NCBI GenBank assembly: GCA_002794705.1
Contig: PGTK01000007.1
Coordinates: 1 to 64,000 of the forward strand
Direction of reading: 5' to 3'
Source of the DNA: Candidatus Thermofonsia Clade 1 bacterium
GTDB lineage: Bacteria > Chloroflexota > Anaerolineae > Aggregatilineales > UBA2796
Length of the DNA stretch: 64,000 nt
The translations under genes and the position numbers were made by a program. Below the pieces are notes generated by a model. That model was given only the letters and a program-made list of their open reading frames with translations. It was not told the origin of the DNA and did no database searches. Positions within the stretch are counted from its first letter, which is position 1; the number at the start of each line of letters is the position of its first letter. Shown here piece by piece: positions 54,775 to 64,000 of the stretch.

Positions 54775-55746
54775 ATGACTGAGTCAGTTCCCGTTGCGCC
54801 GACTCGCGTTGCCGCCGTGCGCTTTCAGCGCGTGGGCAAGCTGTATCATTTCGATTGTTCGGCGCTGCCGGACTTGATGGTGGGCGATCATGTGATTGTG
54901 GAGACGGTGCGCGGCGAGCAGATGGGCGAGATCGCCGCGCTTTATCCGCCGGAGGAAGGGCGCACCGATTATAAGCCGATTTTGCGCCTTGCCACCGCAC
55001 GCGACCTCTTGCTCAAACAGATGTGGGAGGCAAAACAGCTGGAGGCGCTGATCGAATGCCGTGAGATCGCTGCGCAGCTGGGCGGCTATGAGCAGTGCAA
55101 GTTCCTTGCCGCGCAGTATAGCTACAATGGCGAGATTTTGACCATCCTCTACGCCACTGAGGATAACAAGCTGAACGTCAATCGGCTCAAAAACGCGCTC
55201 AGCGCGCATTTTCCCTCGCGTGTAGACCTACGGCAAGTCGGTCCGCGCGATGTGGCAAAGCTGATCGGCGGCATGGGCGCCTGCGGCATTCCGCGCTGCT
55301 GCTCCACCTTCCTGACCGAATTCAGCCCGATCTCGATCAAGATGGCAAAAGTGCAGGGGATTTCGCTCAATCCGTCTGAGATCACAGGCATGTGTGGCAG
55401 GTTGCGCTGTTGCCTCGTCTACGAGTACGAACAGTACGTTGAGGCGCGGCAAGCCTTGCCCAAGCGCAACAAGCGCGTGCGCACGCCACACGGCGAGGGC
55501 AAAGTGCTGGACGTGCATCCCTTGCAAGATGCTGTCACGGTGCTGATCGGCGAGGCGCGCTACATCGTCAAGCGCGAAGACCTCGTGCCGCTAGATGAGC
55601 TGGAGGCGCTGCAGAAGAAGGCGCAAGGCGGCTGCACGCGCCACGAGAGCGGCGGCTGTACTTGCGGCGCCAAGCGCGCTCAGCCTGCCCCAACCGACGA
55701 CTCAGAAGAAGATGATGACTTTGAAGACTCCGATAGCTGGGAGTGA
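54775..55746 (+). CDS. ricT: PSP1/RicT family protein (YaaT-like)
   Basis: 323 residues. It carries the RicT core: VAAVRFQRVGKLYHFD at the start, then GIPRCCSTFLTEFSPISIKM and SEITGMCGRLRCCLVYEYEQ, whose Cys residues bind an iron-sulfur cluster in the B. subtilis RicAFT complex. That complex stimulates RNase Y cleavage and sporulation or competence control; the role here is inferred. The C-terminal tail adds two Cys motifs (GGCTRHESGGCTCG) and an acidic end. A PIG-L deacetylase gene begins 6 bases after its stop. Confidence 0.85.
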   Translation: MTESVPVAPTRVAAVRFQRVGKLYHFDCSALPDLMVGDHVIVETVRGEQMGEIAALYPPEEGRTDYKPILRLATARDLLLKQMWEAKQLEALIECREIAAQLGGYEQCKFLAAQYSYNGEILTILYATEDNKLNVNRLKNALSAHFPSRVDLRQVGPRDVAKLIGGMGACGIPRCCSTFLTEFSPISIKMAKVQGISLNPSEITGMCGRLRCCLVYEYEQYVEARQALPKRNKRVRTPHGEGKVLDVHPLQDAVTVLIGEARYIVKREDLVPLDELEALQKKAQGGCTRHESGGCTCGAKRAQPAPTDDSEEDDDFEDSDSWE

Positions 55747-55752
55747 GACCCG

Positions 55753-56469
55753 ATGACTGAGAACAGCGCGCCGCTGCAGCGCGTCATGGCGATTTACGCC
55801 CATCCGGATGATCCTGAGTTTTTCAGCGGCGGATTGTTGGCGAAGTGGTCAGCGGCGGGCAAACAGATCGTCTACGTGCTGGCGACTAGCGGCGATAAAG
55901 GCAGTGACGATCCCGAAATGACCTCAGAGCGCCTGATCGCTATCCGCGAGGCAGAGCAGCGCGCTGCTGCCGCCTGCTTTGGCGTGGAGCAAGTTATCTT
56001 TCTGCGCTACCCCGATGGTGAGCTGGAGCATACCTTGCGCCTTCGCCGCGACCTCACGCGCTTGATCCGCCAATGGCGCCCTGAGATCGTGATCACGAAC
56101 GATCCGCACACGGTCTGGACGCGCACAGGCGGCATCAATCATCCCGATCATCGCGCCATTGGCGAGGCGACGCTCGCCGCGATCTATCCATCAGCCCGCG
56201 ACCGCCTGACCTTCATTGAGCTGTGGCGCGATGAGGGACTAGAGCCGCACAAGGTGCGCCAGGTCTATCTTGCTGGCACGCTTGACCCGAATCGCAAAGT
56301 GGACATCACGCCCTACCTTGAGCGCAAGATCGAGGCGATCAGTCAGCATCGCAGCCAAGTGAAGGATATTGAGGCGCTGACCAAACGGCTGCGCGAGAGC
56401 AGCGACGCCGATTTTGACGGCGATTCGCCGCTCTACACGGAGAGCTATCGCGTCTTGACGTTGCGCTAA
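55753..56469 (+). CDS. PIG-L/LmbE family deacetylase
   Basis: 238 residues, zinc-dependent N-deacetylase of the LmbE/MshB/BshB fold that removes acetyl from GlcNAc-type groups. Metal motifs are AHPDDPEFFSGG (His, Asp) and NHPDHRAIGEA. The substrate may be an intermediate of a bacillithiol- or mycothiol-like thiol or a glycolipid; not decidable here. It follows ricT by 6 bases, and its stop overlaps the stop of cimA on the other strand by 4 bases. Confidence 0.82.
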   Translation: MTENSAPLQRVMAIYAHPDDPEFFSGGLLAKWSAAGKQIVYVLATSGDKGSDDPEMTSERLIAIREAEQRAAAACFGVEQVIFLRYPDGELEHTLRLRRDLTRLIRQWRPEIVITNDPHTVWTRTGGINHPDHRAIGEATLAAIYPSARDRLTFIELWRDEGLEPHKVRQVYLAGTLDPNRKVDITPYLERKIEAISQHRSQVKDIEALTKRLRESSDADFDGDSPLYTESYRVLTLR

Positions 56470-58046
56470 GCGCGCTTCGCCATAGTCAGACCGTATTCAA
56501 CGCTATCTGCCAGCGCCCGCCATGACGCCTCAATGATGTTCGTACCAGCACCGACGGTGCTCCAGCGCTCAGTCGCGCTTTGTGTCTCGATCATGACCCG
56601 CGTGAAGGCAGCTGAGCCGTTGTGTCCGTCTAGGATGCGCACTTTGTAGTCGGCGAGCGTGAACTCTGCCAGTTGCGGATAGAGCGGCGTGAGCGCCTTG
56701 CGCAGGGCGATGTCAAGCGCATTGACTGGACCGTTGCCTTCAGCGGCGGTATGCACAACCGTATCGCCGACTGCCAGCTTGACGGTCGCCTCTGCCAACA
56801 TGCCGCGCCCGCGCCGATTCTCCACTACGACGAAAAAGTCAATCAGCTCAAAGGGCGGCTTGTAATCGGGCTGAGCGCGCTTGAGCATCAGCGCGACCGA
56901 GCTCTCTGCGCCCTCGAAAGCATAGCCGAGATGCTCAAGGCGCTTGATCTCCTCCAAGACTTGGCGCGCCGCCTCACTTGAGACATCCATGCCGAATTCT
57001 TCCGCCTTGCTCAGCACATTGCCGCGCCCGCTCAGGTCGCTGATCAGCACGCGCATCTCATTGCCGACCAAGGCAGGATCAATGTGCTGATAGCTCTGTG
57101 CCGTGCGGCGCATGGCTGCCACATGAATGCCGCCCTTGTGGGCAAAGGCGCTACGTCCCACATATGCCAAGTGATTATCGGGCGGTAAATTGGCGATCTC
57201 AGCGACTGTGCGCGCCACGTGCGTCAACGTCCTGAGCGTCTCGGGGTTGGGCAGGCACGGCACATTCATCTTGAGCATCAGATCGGGGATGACGCTGCAC
57301 AGATTGGCATTGCCGCAGCGCTCGCCATAGCCGTTGACCGTGCCTTGTACCATTGCAGCGCCTTGCCGCACAGCCGCAAGCGAGTTTGCCACACCCAGTT
57401 CGCCGTCGTTATGCGTGTGAATGGCGAGTTTGACGTGCGGCGGCAAGGCTTGGCGCACCTCGCAGACAATCTGCTCCACTTCCCAGTAGAGCGTGCCGCC
57501 GTTCGTATCGCAGAGCGTGAGCCAATCGGCGCCGGCGGCGTGCGCCGCTTTGAGCGTTTCAAGGGCGTATTCGCTATCCGCTTTGTAGCCATCGAAGAAA
57601 TGTTCAGCGTCGTAAATGACTTCTTTGCCCAGCGCCTTCAAATAGCGGATTGAGTCGGCGATTAGACGGCAATTTTCCTCAGGCGTGGTGCGCAGCACCT
57701 CATAGACGTGCAGCAGCCACGTCTTGCCCACAAGCGTGACCACAGGCGTCTGCGCCTGCACCAACATCTGGATGTTCTCATCATCCTCAGGCGCGCTGCC
57801 GACTCGGCACGTTGAGCCGAAGGCGGCGAGTTTAGCGTTTTTGAGCGGCAGGTGGCGCGCCGCCTCAAAGTACGCTGCATCTTTCGGATTGGAGCCGGGC
57901 CAGCCGCCTTCGATGTACGCCACGCCCAGATCGTCCAGAATCTTGGTGATGCGAATCTTATCTTGCACGCTCAGCGAGATGCCCTCGCGCTGTGTGCCGT
58001 CACGCAGCGTGGTATCGTAGATGTAGACGTAGGGCGGATAAGTCAT
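56466..58046 (-). CDS. cimA: (R)-citramalate synthase
   Basis: Makes citramalate from pyruvate and acetyl-CoA, opening a threonine-independent route to isoleucine. 526 residues. The DRE-TIM motif is DTTLRDGTQREGISLS, with HTHNDGELGVANSLA and GGIHVAAMRRTAQSY (the AMRR text separates citramalate-type enzymes from isopropylmalate synthases). The C-terminal LeuA allosteric domain is present (NGPVNALDIALRKAL). It is the last gene of the ilv-leu run; the Uma2 gene lies 40 bases upstream. Confidence 0.9.
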   Translation of the reverse strand: MTYPPYVYIYDTTLRDGTQREGISLSVQDKIRITKILDDLGVAYIEGGWPGSNPKDAAYFEAARHLPLKNAKLAAFGSTCRVGSAPEDDENIQMLVQAQTPVVTLVGKTWLLHVYEVLRTTPEENCRLIADSIRYLKALGKEVIYDAEHFFDGYKADSEYALETLKAAHAAGADWLTLCDTNGGTLYWEVEQIVCEVRQALPPHVKLAIHTHNDGELGVANSLAAVRQGAAMVQGTVNGYGERCGNANLCSVIPDLMLKMNVPCLPNPETLRTLTHVARTVAEIANLPPDNHLAYVGRSAFAHKGGIHVAAMRRTAQSYQHIDPALVGNEMRVLISDLSGRGNVLSKAEEFGMDVSSEAARQVLEEIKRLEHLGYAFEGAESSVALMLKRAQPDYKPPFELIDFFVVVENRRGRGMLAEATVKLAVGDTVVHTAAEGNGPVNALDIALRKALTPLYPQLAEFTLADYKVRILDGHNGSAAFTRVMIETQSATERWSTVGAGTNIIEASWRALADSVEYGLTMAKRA

Positions 58047-58086
58047 GGTTGAGCCTTTCTAGCGAACAGGGAGATAAAACACTTGC

Positions 58087-58650
58087 TCATTCCGTCAAGT
58101 CGGCGAAGAGCGCCCGCAGCGGCAAGCGGAAATTCGGCAGAACGTCGCCGCCTTCCAGCACGGCGTCATCTTCCAGACTCCGCGCATGGTCAAGATAGTA
58201 GCAATCTATCAGGCACAGCTCAGGGTAGATGACCCAGACCATCTGTGCGCCATGTCTCAAGTAGTCGTGGATGCTACGGCGCATTTCTAGCGCGCTATCG
58301 TTCGGCGAGACGATCTCGACTGCCAAATCAGGCGCGAGCGGCAGGAAGCGCTCTGGGATCGGCTTGGGCATACGCGCCTTGCTGATGAACGCTGCATCCG
58401 GAATGCGCACCACATCAGGATTCCGCGCCAAGATGAAGGCGCCGCTGGCGCCTGTCACATAGCCTAGATCGTGTTGTCGCACAAAACTGCTCAAATGATA
58501 CGCAATGCTTGCCTCAAGCACGCCGTGCAAGCCGCCTGTGCCGCCCACCATCTCGATCAGCGCTCCTTCCACCAGCTCATAGCGGACGCCTTCGACCTGC
58601 GGCAACGCCCGCAGCTCTTCAGCCGTCATCAGCTTGACTTGGACGCTCAT
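58087..58650 (-). CDS. Uma2-family putative endonuclease
   Basis: 187 residues. PD-(D/E)xK-type fold of the Uma2/DUF820 family: VRYELVEGALIEMVG, DLAVEIVSPNDS (acidic metal ligands) and MVWVIYPELCLIDCYY. Commonly found in Chloroflexota and Cyanobacteria, often in many copies. Its role is unproven. It sits between leuA and cimA in an otherwise metabolic operon with gaps of 40-52 bases, so it may be cotranscribed by accident. Confidence 0.82.
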   Translation of the reverse strand: MSVQVKLMTAEELRALPQVEGVRYELVEGALIEMVGGTGGLHGVLEASIAYHLSSFVRQHDLGYVTGASGAFILARNPDVVRIPDAAFISKARMPKPIPERFLPLAPDLAVEIVSPNDSALEMRRSIHDYLRHGAQMVWVIYPELCLIDCYYLDHARSLEDDAVLEGGDVLPNFRLPLRALFADLTE

Positions 58651-58702
58651 GCTCGCCTCCTTTGCAGCGCGCCACTACGACGCGCTGCGCCTAGCCGATC
58701 GC

Positions 58703-60313
58703 TCAATCGCCCGTCATGCGGATGGTGGCGCGCTCGCCTTCGGGCGTCTCGCCGGCGCCGCCCGTCGCCACCAACATGCGGTTGAGCGCCGCCAAATACG
58801 CCTTCGCTGATGCTACGATGATATCGGGGTCAGCGCCGTGACCGCCGAAGGTCTGATATTCGCCGTCAAGCGTGCAAATGCGCACGGTCACTTCGCCCAT
58901 GGCGTCTATGCCCTCGGTGATAGCGCGCACAGCGAACTCCAGCAGCTTGTTCGGCGCCTTGACGATCTTGTTGATGGCAGTGTAGGTCGCATCCACTGGA
59001 CCTGTGCCAATGCCCGCCTCGATATATTCGTTGCTGTCTGGACCCTCTAGCTTGACGGTCGCTGTGGGCATCCCGACTTGCCCACAGGTCACTTGGAGCG
59101 CCTTCAGCTTGAAAACTTCCTTCGGACCCTCCAGCTGATGCGCCATGAGCGCCTGCAAGTCAGCATCCGTGATGTGCTTCTTGCGATCTGCCACATCTTT
59201 GAAGCGCTTGAACGCCTCTTGCAGCTCTTCATCGCTCAGCTCATAGCCCAGTTGACGCAGACGCACCTTGAAAGCGTGCCGACCGCTGTGCTTGCCCAGC
59301 ACCAAGCGGCTCTCCGAGACGCCCACTGACTCCGGGCGCATGATCTCATAGGTCTCATGGTGCTTGAGCTGACCATCCTGATGGATGCCTGCCTCATGAG
59401 CAAAAGCATTCGCGCCGACAATCGCCTTGTTCGGCTGCACGACCATGCCCGTATAATTCGAGACCAAACGGCTAATGCGCGCCAAATGCGTCGTCTGAAT
59501 GCGCGTCCAGAGCTTGTAATAGTTGCGGCGCGTGTTCAGCGCCATGACCACTTCCTCAAGGGCAGTGTTGCCGGCGCGCTCACCAATGCCGTTGATGGTC
59601 ACCTCAGCTTGGCGTGCGCCCGCGTGCAGACCCGCTAAGGTATTCGCCGTTGCCATGCCCAGATCGTCATGGCAATGGACTGACCAGATCACGCTCTTGC
59701 CGCCGGGCGTATGCTCGATCAGGTAGGCGATCATCGCGCCGTACTCAGCGGGCGTCATGTAGCCGACCGTATCCGGGATGTTGAGCGTGGTAGCGCCTTC
59801 CTCAATGGCGGCAGCGCACATTTGCGCCACGAAGTCCCAATCGCTGCGCCCGGCGTCCATTGTGCTGAACTCCACATCGGCGCACAGGCTGCGCGCAAGG
59901 CGCACCATCTGACGCGCTCGCTCAAGCGCCTGCTCACGGGTCAGGTTGAACTGATACTTCAAGTGGATATCCGATGATGAAATGAACGTATGAATGCGCG
60001 GCTTGGCAGCGTATTGCACAGCTTCCCAGCATTTTTCGATATCGCTCGGCACACAGCGCGCCAAACCACAGATGATCGGACCGTCAGGCGTGCCGATCTC
60101 CTGCGCAATGCGCCTGACCGCCGCAAGATCATCGGGCGAAGCAGCCGGAAAGCCCGCCTCGATGATATCCACGCCAAGCATGGCGAGATGATGGGCGATC
60201 TCAAGTTTCTCAGCGCTGTTAAGCGAGGCACCAGGCGATTGTTCACCATCACGCAACGTGGTATCGAAGATCAAGACGCGATTCTCAGGACGGCGCTCTA
60301 CATCGGTCTCCAT
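58703..60313 (-). CDS. leuA: 2-isopropylmalate synthase
   Basis: First committed step of leucine synthesis: acetyl-CoA plus 2-oxoisovalerate. 536 residues from ATG at 60313 ([13 protein letters not shown]) with AAGGAG 9 bases before it; the frame is open further upstream but those codons lie in the Fic gene spacer. Motifs are [39 protein letters not shown] and the C-terminal regulatory domain with [12 protein letters not shown]. Together with cimA this gives both leucine and isoleucine branches. Confidence 0.93.
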   Translation of the reverse strand: METDVERRPENRVLIFDTTLRDGEQSPGASLNSAEKLEIAHHLAMLGVDIIEAGFPAASPDDLAAVRRIAQEIGTPDGPIICGLARCVPSDIEKCWEAVQYAAKPRIHTFISSSDIHLKYQFNLTREQALERARQMVRLARSLCADVEFSTMDAGRSDWDFVAQMCAAAIEEGATTLNIPDTVGYMTPAEYGAMIAYLIEHTPGGKSVIWSVHCHDDLGMATANTLAGLHAGARQAEVTINGIGERAGNTALEEVVMALNTRRNYYKLWTRIQTTHLARISRLVSNYTGMVVQPNKAIVGANAFAHEAGIHQDGQLKHHETYEIMRPESVGVSESRLVLGKHSGRHAFKVRLRQLGYELSDEELQEAFKRFKDVADRKKHITDADLQALMAHQLEGPKEVFKLKALQVTCGQVGMPTATVKLEGPDSNEYIEAGIGTGPVDATYTAINKIVKAPNKLLEFAVRAITEGIDAMGEVTVRICTLDGEYQTFGGHGADPDIIVASAKAYLAALNRMLVATGGAGETPEGERATIRMTGD

Positions 60314-60329
60314 CAGCAGGTCTCCTTTC

Positions 60330-61769
60330 TCACAAACGTCTGCGCAAGTACTCCAGAGCAACGACCAACGCGCTATCAAGCCATTCCTTGAAGCGCTTGG
60401 TCAGGAAGTCATTCGGATCGTAGGGCGTGAACTGAAACGGCACTTCGGAAAGCGTCTGCAGACCGCTCACAACGCCCTCATCATCTTTCTCGTAAATGCA
60501 GGCGCTGCACGCCATCAGACCGTGCGGCTGTCTGCCCACTGCGTGTATCGAGAACAGGGCGCCGATCACAAAACTCGGCGATATCTCCAAGCGCAAGTGC
60601 ACCCAGCTGCGATACGCCTGCAGATTGGCAAAGTAGTCGAGACGGCGCGCTGTATCAACGATCTGAGTGCGATAGTAGCGATCGTGTGGATCGCCGAAAG
60701 CGGCACTCGTCAAAGCAAGCACAGGCTGACGGCTGCGTAAGATCGCGCTTAGTTGATTTTTGAAAAACTCAAGCTGTTCGCGCAGACGGCTTTGCAGAAG
60801 CTCTGCCTTCTGGCGCGGCAACTCAACAGACTCAGCACTTCCACTCTGAATGGACATGGCAAATGCCTGCAGTGCCTCTTGCAGCGAGTAGCGCTCAAGC
60901 GAGACTTCCTCGCCGAGCGAGAGCGTCATTGTGAAAGCGCGGCGCTGCGCGTGCGCAAACAGCGAGATCAGCGGCTTGAGATCGCCTGCATCTGCCTGCT
61001 CAAGCGCGCTGATGTACTCGCCGCGCTCATCGCGCGTGAGCGCCAAAGGAAACCAGCCCGCACGCACAAAGACAAGCGTCGCTAGCAGGCGCGCTACGCG
61101 CCCGTTTCCATCCTGAAAGGGATGAATCTGTGTGAAGCGGTGGTGCAGCCATGCCGCCTCTACCTCCGGCGCAACGCCGCGCTCCACATGCTCCAAGTGC
61201 CATGCGATCAGCTGCTCCATCTGCGGCTCAACTTGCAATGGCGGGCAGTACTCGTGGAGGCTTCCATCAGGGCGCTGCGGATTATTGGGCTGCTTTTTCC
61301 ACTCACCACGCAGCAGCGCCGTCTCAAAGCGCCTGCCGAACTGATCAAGCGCCTCAACAGTCGGCTGATGGCGAGTCAGCAACTCATGCAGTTGGCGGAT
61401 GTAGAAGTTGCTGAGCGGACGGCGCTGTGCCACAAAGTCGAACACGCTCTGGATCGCTTCCTCCTGATCGCGCACCAGGGCGATCACCTCATGCGCAGGG
61501 CGATCCGTTGTGCCGTGCTGGAGCAGCGCCTCATCAATGCCGCGCTCGATCAGCAGCTGCGTAACGCTGCGATCAATGGTGTAGAGCCGCTCAATAATGC
61601 CCGTCTCAATAGCAAAGCGCCGCCGCAGACGATCCATGAACGTCCGATAGGCGTCTGTGGTGCGCAACGTCTCGCGCTGCTGCTCCCACAGGCGCGCTAA
61701 CGAGACCAAGTCAGGCTCAGCGAGCGCCTGCCAATCCTCAGGCAAGTCAGTGATCGGCTGCCACACCAT
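60330..61769 (-). CDS. Fic-family protein (putative AMP transferase)
   Basis: 479 residues. The Fic active-site motif [15 protein letters not shown] is intact near residue 218, with catalytic His and the phosphate-binding loop, so transfer of AMP or another nucleotide group to a target hydroxyl is likely. The N-terminal region (about 30-80, [17 protein letters not shown]) resembles the inhibitory helix region, but the motif (S/T)xxxE(G/N) is imperfect (IERG). The C-terminal third (about 280-479) is helical without known features. It sits between ilvC (11-base gap) and leuA (16-base gap). Confidence 0.85.
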   Translation of the reverse strand: MVWQPITDLPEDWQALAEPDLVSLARLWEQQRETLRTTDAYRTFMDRLRRRFAIETGIIERLYTIDRSVTQLLIERGIDEALLQHGTTDRPAHEVIALVRDQEEAIQSVFDFVAQRRPLSNFYIRQLHELLTRHQPTVEALDQFGRRFETALLRGEWKKQPNNPQRPDGSLHEYCPPLQVEPQMEQLIAWHLEHVERGVAPEVEAAWLHHRFTQIHPFQDGNGRVARLLATLVFVRAGWFPLALTRDERGEYISALEQADAGDLKPLISLFAHAQRRAFTMTLSLGEEVSLERYSLQEALQAFAMSIQSGSAESVELPRQKAELLQSRLREQLEFFKNQLSAILRSRQPVLALTSAAFGDPHDRYYRTQIVDTARRLDYFANLQAYRSWVHLRLEISPSFVIGALFSIHAVGRQPHGLMACSACIYEKDDEGVVSGLQTLSEVPFQFTPYDPNDFLTKRFKEWLDSALVVALEYLRRRL

Positions 61770-61780
61770 GGGTTGCTCTC

Positions 61781-62803
61781 TCAGGCGCTCGGATCGTAAT
61801 CCTGGAGGCGCTTGGGCTTGAGGAACTGCATCATCTCGCGCAGACGCGCTCCCACATCCTCAACGGGATGAGCGCGCTCAGCGCGGCGGCGCGCCAAAAA
61901 GTTTGGCAGGCCATTCGCATTTTCCTCGATCCATTGCTCAGCGAACGAGCCGTTGCGAATCTCAGAGAGAATCTGGCGCATGGCGCGGCGTGTCTCATCA
62001 GTGACCACGCGGTCGCCGCTCAGGTAGCCGCCATACTCCGCCGTATCGCTGACCGAATACCACATATAGCTCATGCCGCCCTGATAGAGCAGGTCTACGA
62101 TCAGCTTCAGCTCGTGCAGGCACTCAAAGTAAGCGACCTCAGGCTGATAGCCCGCCTCCACCAACGTCTCAAAGGCAGCTTTGACCAACGCCGTGACGCC
62201 GCCGCACAAAATGACCTGCTCGCCAAACAGATCGGTCTCGGTCTCTTCAGCGAAGGTGGTCTCTAGGACGCCTGCCCGCGTGCCGCCAATGGCTTTGGCA
62301 TAGGCAAGCGCATTTGCCTTTGCCTTGCCGCTGGCATCCTGCTGCACAGCGAGCAGACACGGAATGCCGACGCCCTCCACGAAGGTCTCGCGCAGGCGAT
62401 GACCCGGACCCTTCGGCGCCACCATTGAGACATCCACGCCTTCAGGCGGCACGATCTGTCCGTAGCGGATGTTGAAGCCGTGTGCGAACATCAAGGTATC
62501 GCCGGGCTGCAAATGCGGCGCGATCTCTGACCTATAGACGGCAGCCTGCTTAGTATCCGGGATCAGCAGCATGATGAACTGAGCGATCTCCGCCGCCTCC
62601 GAGACAGAAAGCACGCGCAAGCCCTCTGCCTCTGCTTTGGCACGCGACTTGCTGCCCTCATGCAAGCCGACCACCACGTTCACCCCGCTATCGCGCAAGT
62701 TGAGCGCGTGGGCGTGTCCCTGACTGCCATAGCCGATGATCGCCACAGTCTTGCCGTCAAGCAGGCTGAGATCGGCGTCCTGATCGTAGTAAAGCGTAGC
62801 CAT
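61781..62803 (-). CDS. ilvC: ketol-acid reductoisomerase
   Basis: Isomerises and reduces acetolactate or acetohydroxybutyrate with NADPH. 340 residues from ATG at 62803 ([15 protein letters not shown]), standard for the short class I enzyme. The Rossmann motif is [13 protein letters not shown]; metal and substrate residues are in [13 protein letters not shown] and [14 protein letters not shown]. It is followed by Fic and leuA. ilvN ends 30 bases upstream. Confidence 0.95.
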   Translation of the reverse strand: MATLYYDQDADLSLLDGKTVAIIGYGSQGHAHALNLRDSGVNVVVGLHEGSKSRAKAEAEGLRVLSVSEAAEIAQFIMLLIPDTKQAAVYRSEIAPHLQPGDTLMFAHGFNIRYGQIVPPEGVDVSMVAPKGPGHRLRETFVEGVGIPCLLAVQQDASGKAKANALAYAKAIGGTRAGVLETTFAEETETDLFGEQVILCGGVTALVKAAFETLVEAGYQPEVAYFECLHELKLIVDLLYQGGMSYMWYSVSDTAEYGGYLSGDRVVTDETRRAMRQILSEIRNGSFAEQWIEENANGLPNFLARRRAERAHPVEDVGARLREMMQFLKPKRLQDYDPSA

Positions 62804-62832
62804 GTTGGAAAAATGTCCCTTCTGTGAATGCT

Positions 62833-63324
62833 CTAGGCGAATTGCGGCGCCTGAACAACGTGATTGCCGCGTCCCATTGCTACCACGCCTGTCCGCACTA
62901 GCTCTACGATGCCGCATGGGCGCAGCGCCTCAATAAACTGTTCTACGCGATCTTCAGCATCGCTCAGCTCGAAGATCATCATGCCGTCGCTGTGATCGAG
63001 GATACGCGCCCCGAACTGACTGGCAAGCACTGCTGCCTCCGCAGAGGCGCGCACCTTGATCAGCGCTAAATCGCGGCTGACCGACGGCTGCTGCGTGATC
63101 TCATAGACCTGAATCACGTTGACCAGCTTATATAGGTTCTTCTGCACTTGATCCACGCGAGCGACCTCGCTATCCAGCACAATGGTCATGCGCGAGATGT
63201 TGGAGTCTTCCGTGCGCCCGACGGTCAGGCTATCAATGTTGAAATTGCGGCGGCGGAACAAGCTGGCAACGCGGTTCAGCACGCCCGGTTCGTTTTCCAC
63301 AAGCGCGACAAGCGTATGTTTCAT
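62833..63324 (-). CDS. ilvN: acetolactate synthase small (regulatory) subunit
   Basis: 163 residues, ACT domain at the N-terminus ([17 protein letters not shown] and [14 protein letters not shown]) that binds valine in the family for feedback inhibition, then the C-terminal activation domain ([19 protein letters not shown] text, [16 protein letters not shown]). It lies 78 bases after ilvB, in which a hairpin sits, and 30 bases before ilvC. Confidence 0.93.
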   Translation of the reverse strand: MKHTLVALVENEPGVLNRVASLFRRRNFNIDSLTVGRTEDSNISRMTIVLDSEVARVDQVQKNLYKLVNVIQVYEITQQPSVSRDLALIKVRASAEAAVLASQFGARILDHSDGMMIFELSDAEDRVEQFIEALRPCGIVELVRTGVVAMGRGNHVVQAPQFA

Positions 63325-63370
63325 GGTTAAGCGTCCACTCCTTTGAACAGCTCATCGAAAGAGCAAGATA

Positions 63371-63393
63371 GAGCAGGCATGGTGTGCCTGCTC
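63371..63393 (-). other. hairpin between ilvB and ilvN
   Basis: A 9-bp perfect stem (GAGCAGGCA / TGCCTGCTC) with a 5-base loop lies 10 bases after the ilvB stop on the minus strand. Only a weak T-rich tail follows, so it may be an mRNA-stability or partial-termination element rather than a full terminator. Confidence 0.4.
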
Positions 63394-63402
63394 AGGTTGT
63401 GG

Positions 63403-64000
63403 CTAGTGATTCTCCGACCAATCCGGCAAGTTGCGCGGCGGCGCGGGACGGCGGATCATCTTGTCCAGATCGGCGCCGGCTGGCACCATCGGATAGACGA
63501 TATCTTCCTTTTCGACCTGAAACTCGACAACCGTCGGTCCGTTGATGCTATGCGCCCAAGCGACCGTCTCAGGAATTTCGGCGCGTGTGCGCACGCGCCG
63601 CGCCGCAATGCCGTATGCCTCTGCCAGCCTGACAAAGTCGGGATTGTGCATCGGCGTGGCATTGTAGCGCTCGCCGTGAAAGAATTCCTGCCATTGGCGC
63701 ACCATGCCCAAGTAGGCATTGTTGATGATAGCGACATTGACGTTCACATTCTCCTGTGCAGCCGTCGCTAGTTCGCACAGCGTCATCTGGAAGCCGCCAT
63801 CGCCCACAATTGCCCAGACCGTCTCTTGTGGCGCGCCCAGCTTCACGCCGATTGCCGCCGGAAAGCCGAAGCCCATAGTGCCGAGTCCGCCGCTGGTGAT
63901 CAAAGTGCGCGGACGCTGATTCAAGTAGTATTGCGCTGTCCACATCTGGTGCTGACCCACGTCCGTGACCACAATGGCGTCGCCATTGGTCGCCTCCCAC
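63403..64000 (-). CDS. ilvB: acetolactate synthase large subunit (partial, C-terminal part)
   Basis: Thiamine-diphosphate enzyme that condenses two pyruvates, or pyruvate and 2-oxobutyrate. Only the C-terminal part is in the window; the frame is open past 64000 with VVTDVGQHQMWTAQYY near the edge. TPP-binding GDGGFQMTLCELATAA, NNAYLGMVRQWQEFF and the C-terminal PAGADLDKMI are typical. It heads the run ilvB-ilvN-ilvC-fic-leuA-uma2-cimA seen here; its start and any leader are outside. Confidence 0.93.
   Translation of the reverse strand, partial: WEATNGDAIVVTDVGQHQMWTAQYYLNQRPRTLITSGGLGTMGFGFPAAIGVKLGAPQETVWAIVGDGGFQMTLCELATAAQENVNVNVAIINNAYLGMVRQWQEFFHGERYNATPMHNPDFVRLAEAYGIAARRVRTRAEIPETVAWAHSINGPTVVEFQVEKEDIVYPMVPAGADLDKMIRRPAPPRNLPDWSENH

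Overview
The window reads as a chromosomal segment of a moderately GC-rich bacterium, most likely a Chloroflexota member (Anaerolineae-like; class is a guess). The reasons are gene-family habits: a TIR/NB-ARC-type protein, PAS/GAF histidine kinase, DUF5691 and DUF6062 proteins, Thr/Pro-rich linkers with SH3 domains on surface proteins, paired DegV proteins, a PSP1/RicT protein, and membrane-anchored solute-binding/vWA proteins. No phage, insertion sequence, rRNA or CRISPR array was seen. There is one tRNA (Gln, CTG).

Layout. 1-726: TIR protein running off the left edge, apparently lacking its P-loop. 926-3856: two tandem phosphohexomutases (GlmM plus a PMM/PGM relative), closed by a clear terminator. 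3902-7611: nuclease/phosphatase-family protein, aldehyde dehydrogenase, WD40 protein. 7669-12910: one operon of five ABC-2-permease-like membrane genes (six repeat units, one gene broken) with no ATPase. 13229-15577: acetyltransferase, membrane protein, zinc-ribbon protein. 15606-24499: sensor kinase, YgfZ, DinB-like, RecG, two DegV proteins. 24716-29722: receiver/IS200-like fusion, tRNA-Gln, double GNAT, DUF5691, DUF6062, Trm112-like. 29735-34475: lipoprotein, subtilase, nucleotide-sugar dehydrogenase, secreted protein. 34562-34967: intergenic repeat and a restriction-enzyme-like remnant. 35013-37315: two adjacent ATP-grasp genes. 37385-40432: trpB and two tandem methyltransferases (the second with a stop codon). 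40543-47013: envelope cluster (broken Ser/Thr kinase with SH3, SH3 protein, L,D-transpeptidase, FmdB-like, SH3-hydrolase). 47080-53631: BMP-type binding protein, PPC-domain protein, vWA-binding protein and two solute-binding paralogues (one broken). 53841-56469: unknown protein, 34-bp tandem repeat, RicT, PIG-L deacetylase. 56466-64000: branched-chain amino-acid operon ilvB-ilvN-ilvC-fic-leuA-uma2-cimA, with Fic and Uma2 genes interleaved.

How it works together. The right end makes branched-chain precursors: acetolactate synthase, ketol-acid reductoisomerase, isopropylmalate synthase, and citramalate synthase for threonine-independent isoleucine. The centre and left supply cell-wall precursors (GlmM, nucleotide-sugar dehydrogenase, L,D-transpeptidase) and envelope sensing (kinases, SH3 and vWA/solute-binding proteins).

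The notable theme is gene decay. Four otherwise intact genes carry isolated breaks: a stop plus frameshift in a permease, a stop in a methyltransferase, a stop plus a 1-base shift in a kinase, and a stop in a solute-binding protein. Each has paralogues or domain signatures that pinpoint the lesion. The best candidates for something new are the ATPase-less permease array, the two-ATP-grasp cassette, the receiver/degenerate-IS200 fusion and the transporter-less binding-protein/vWA set.
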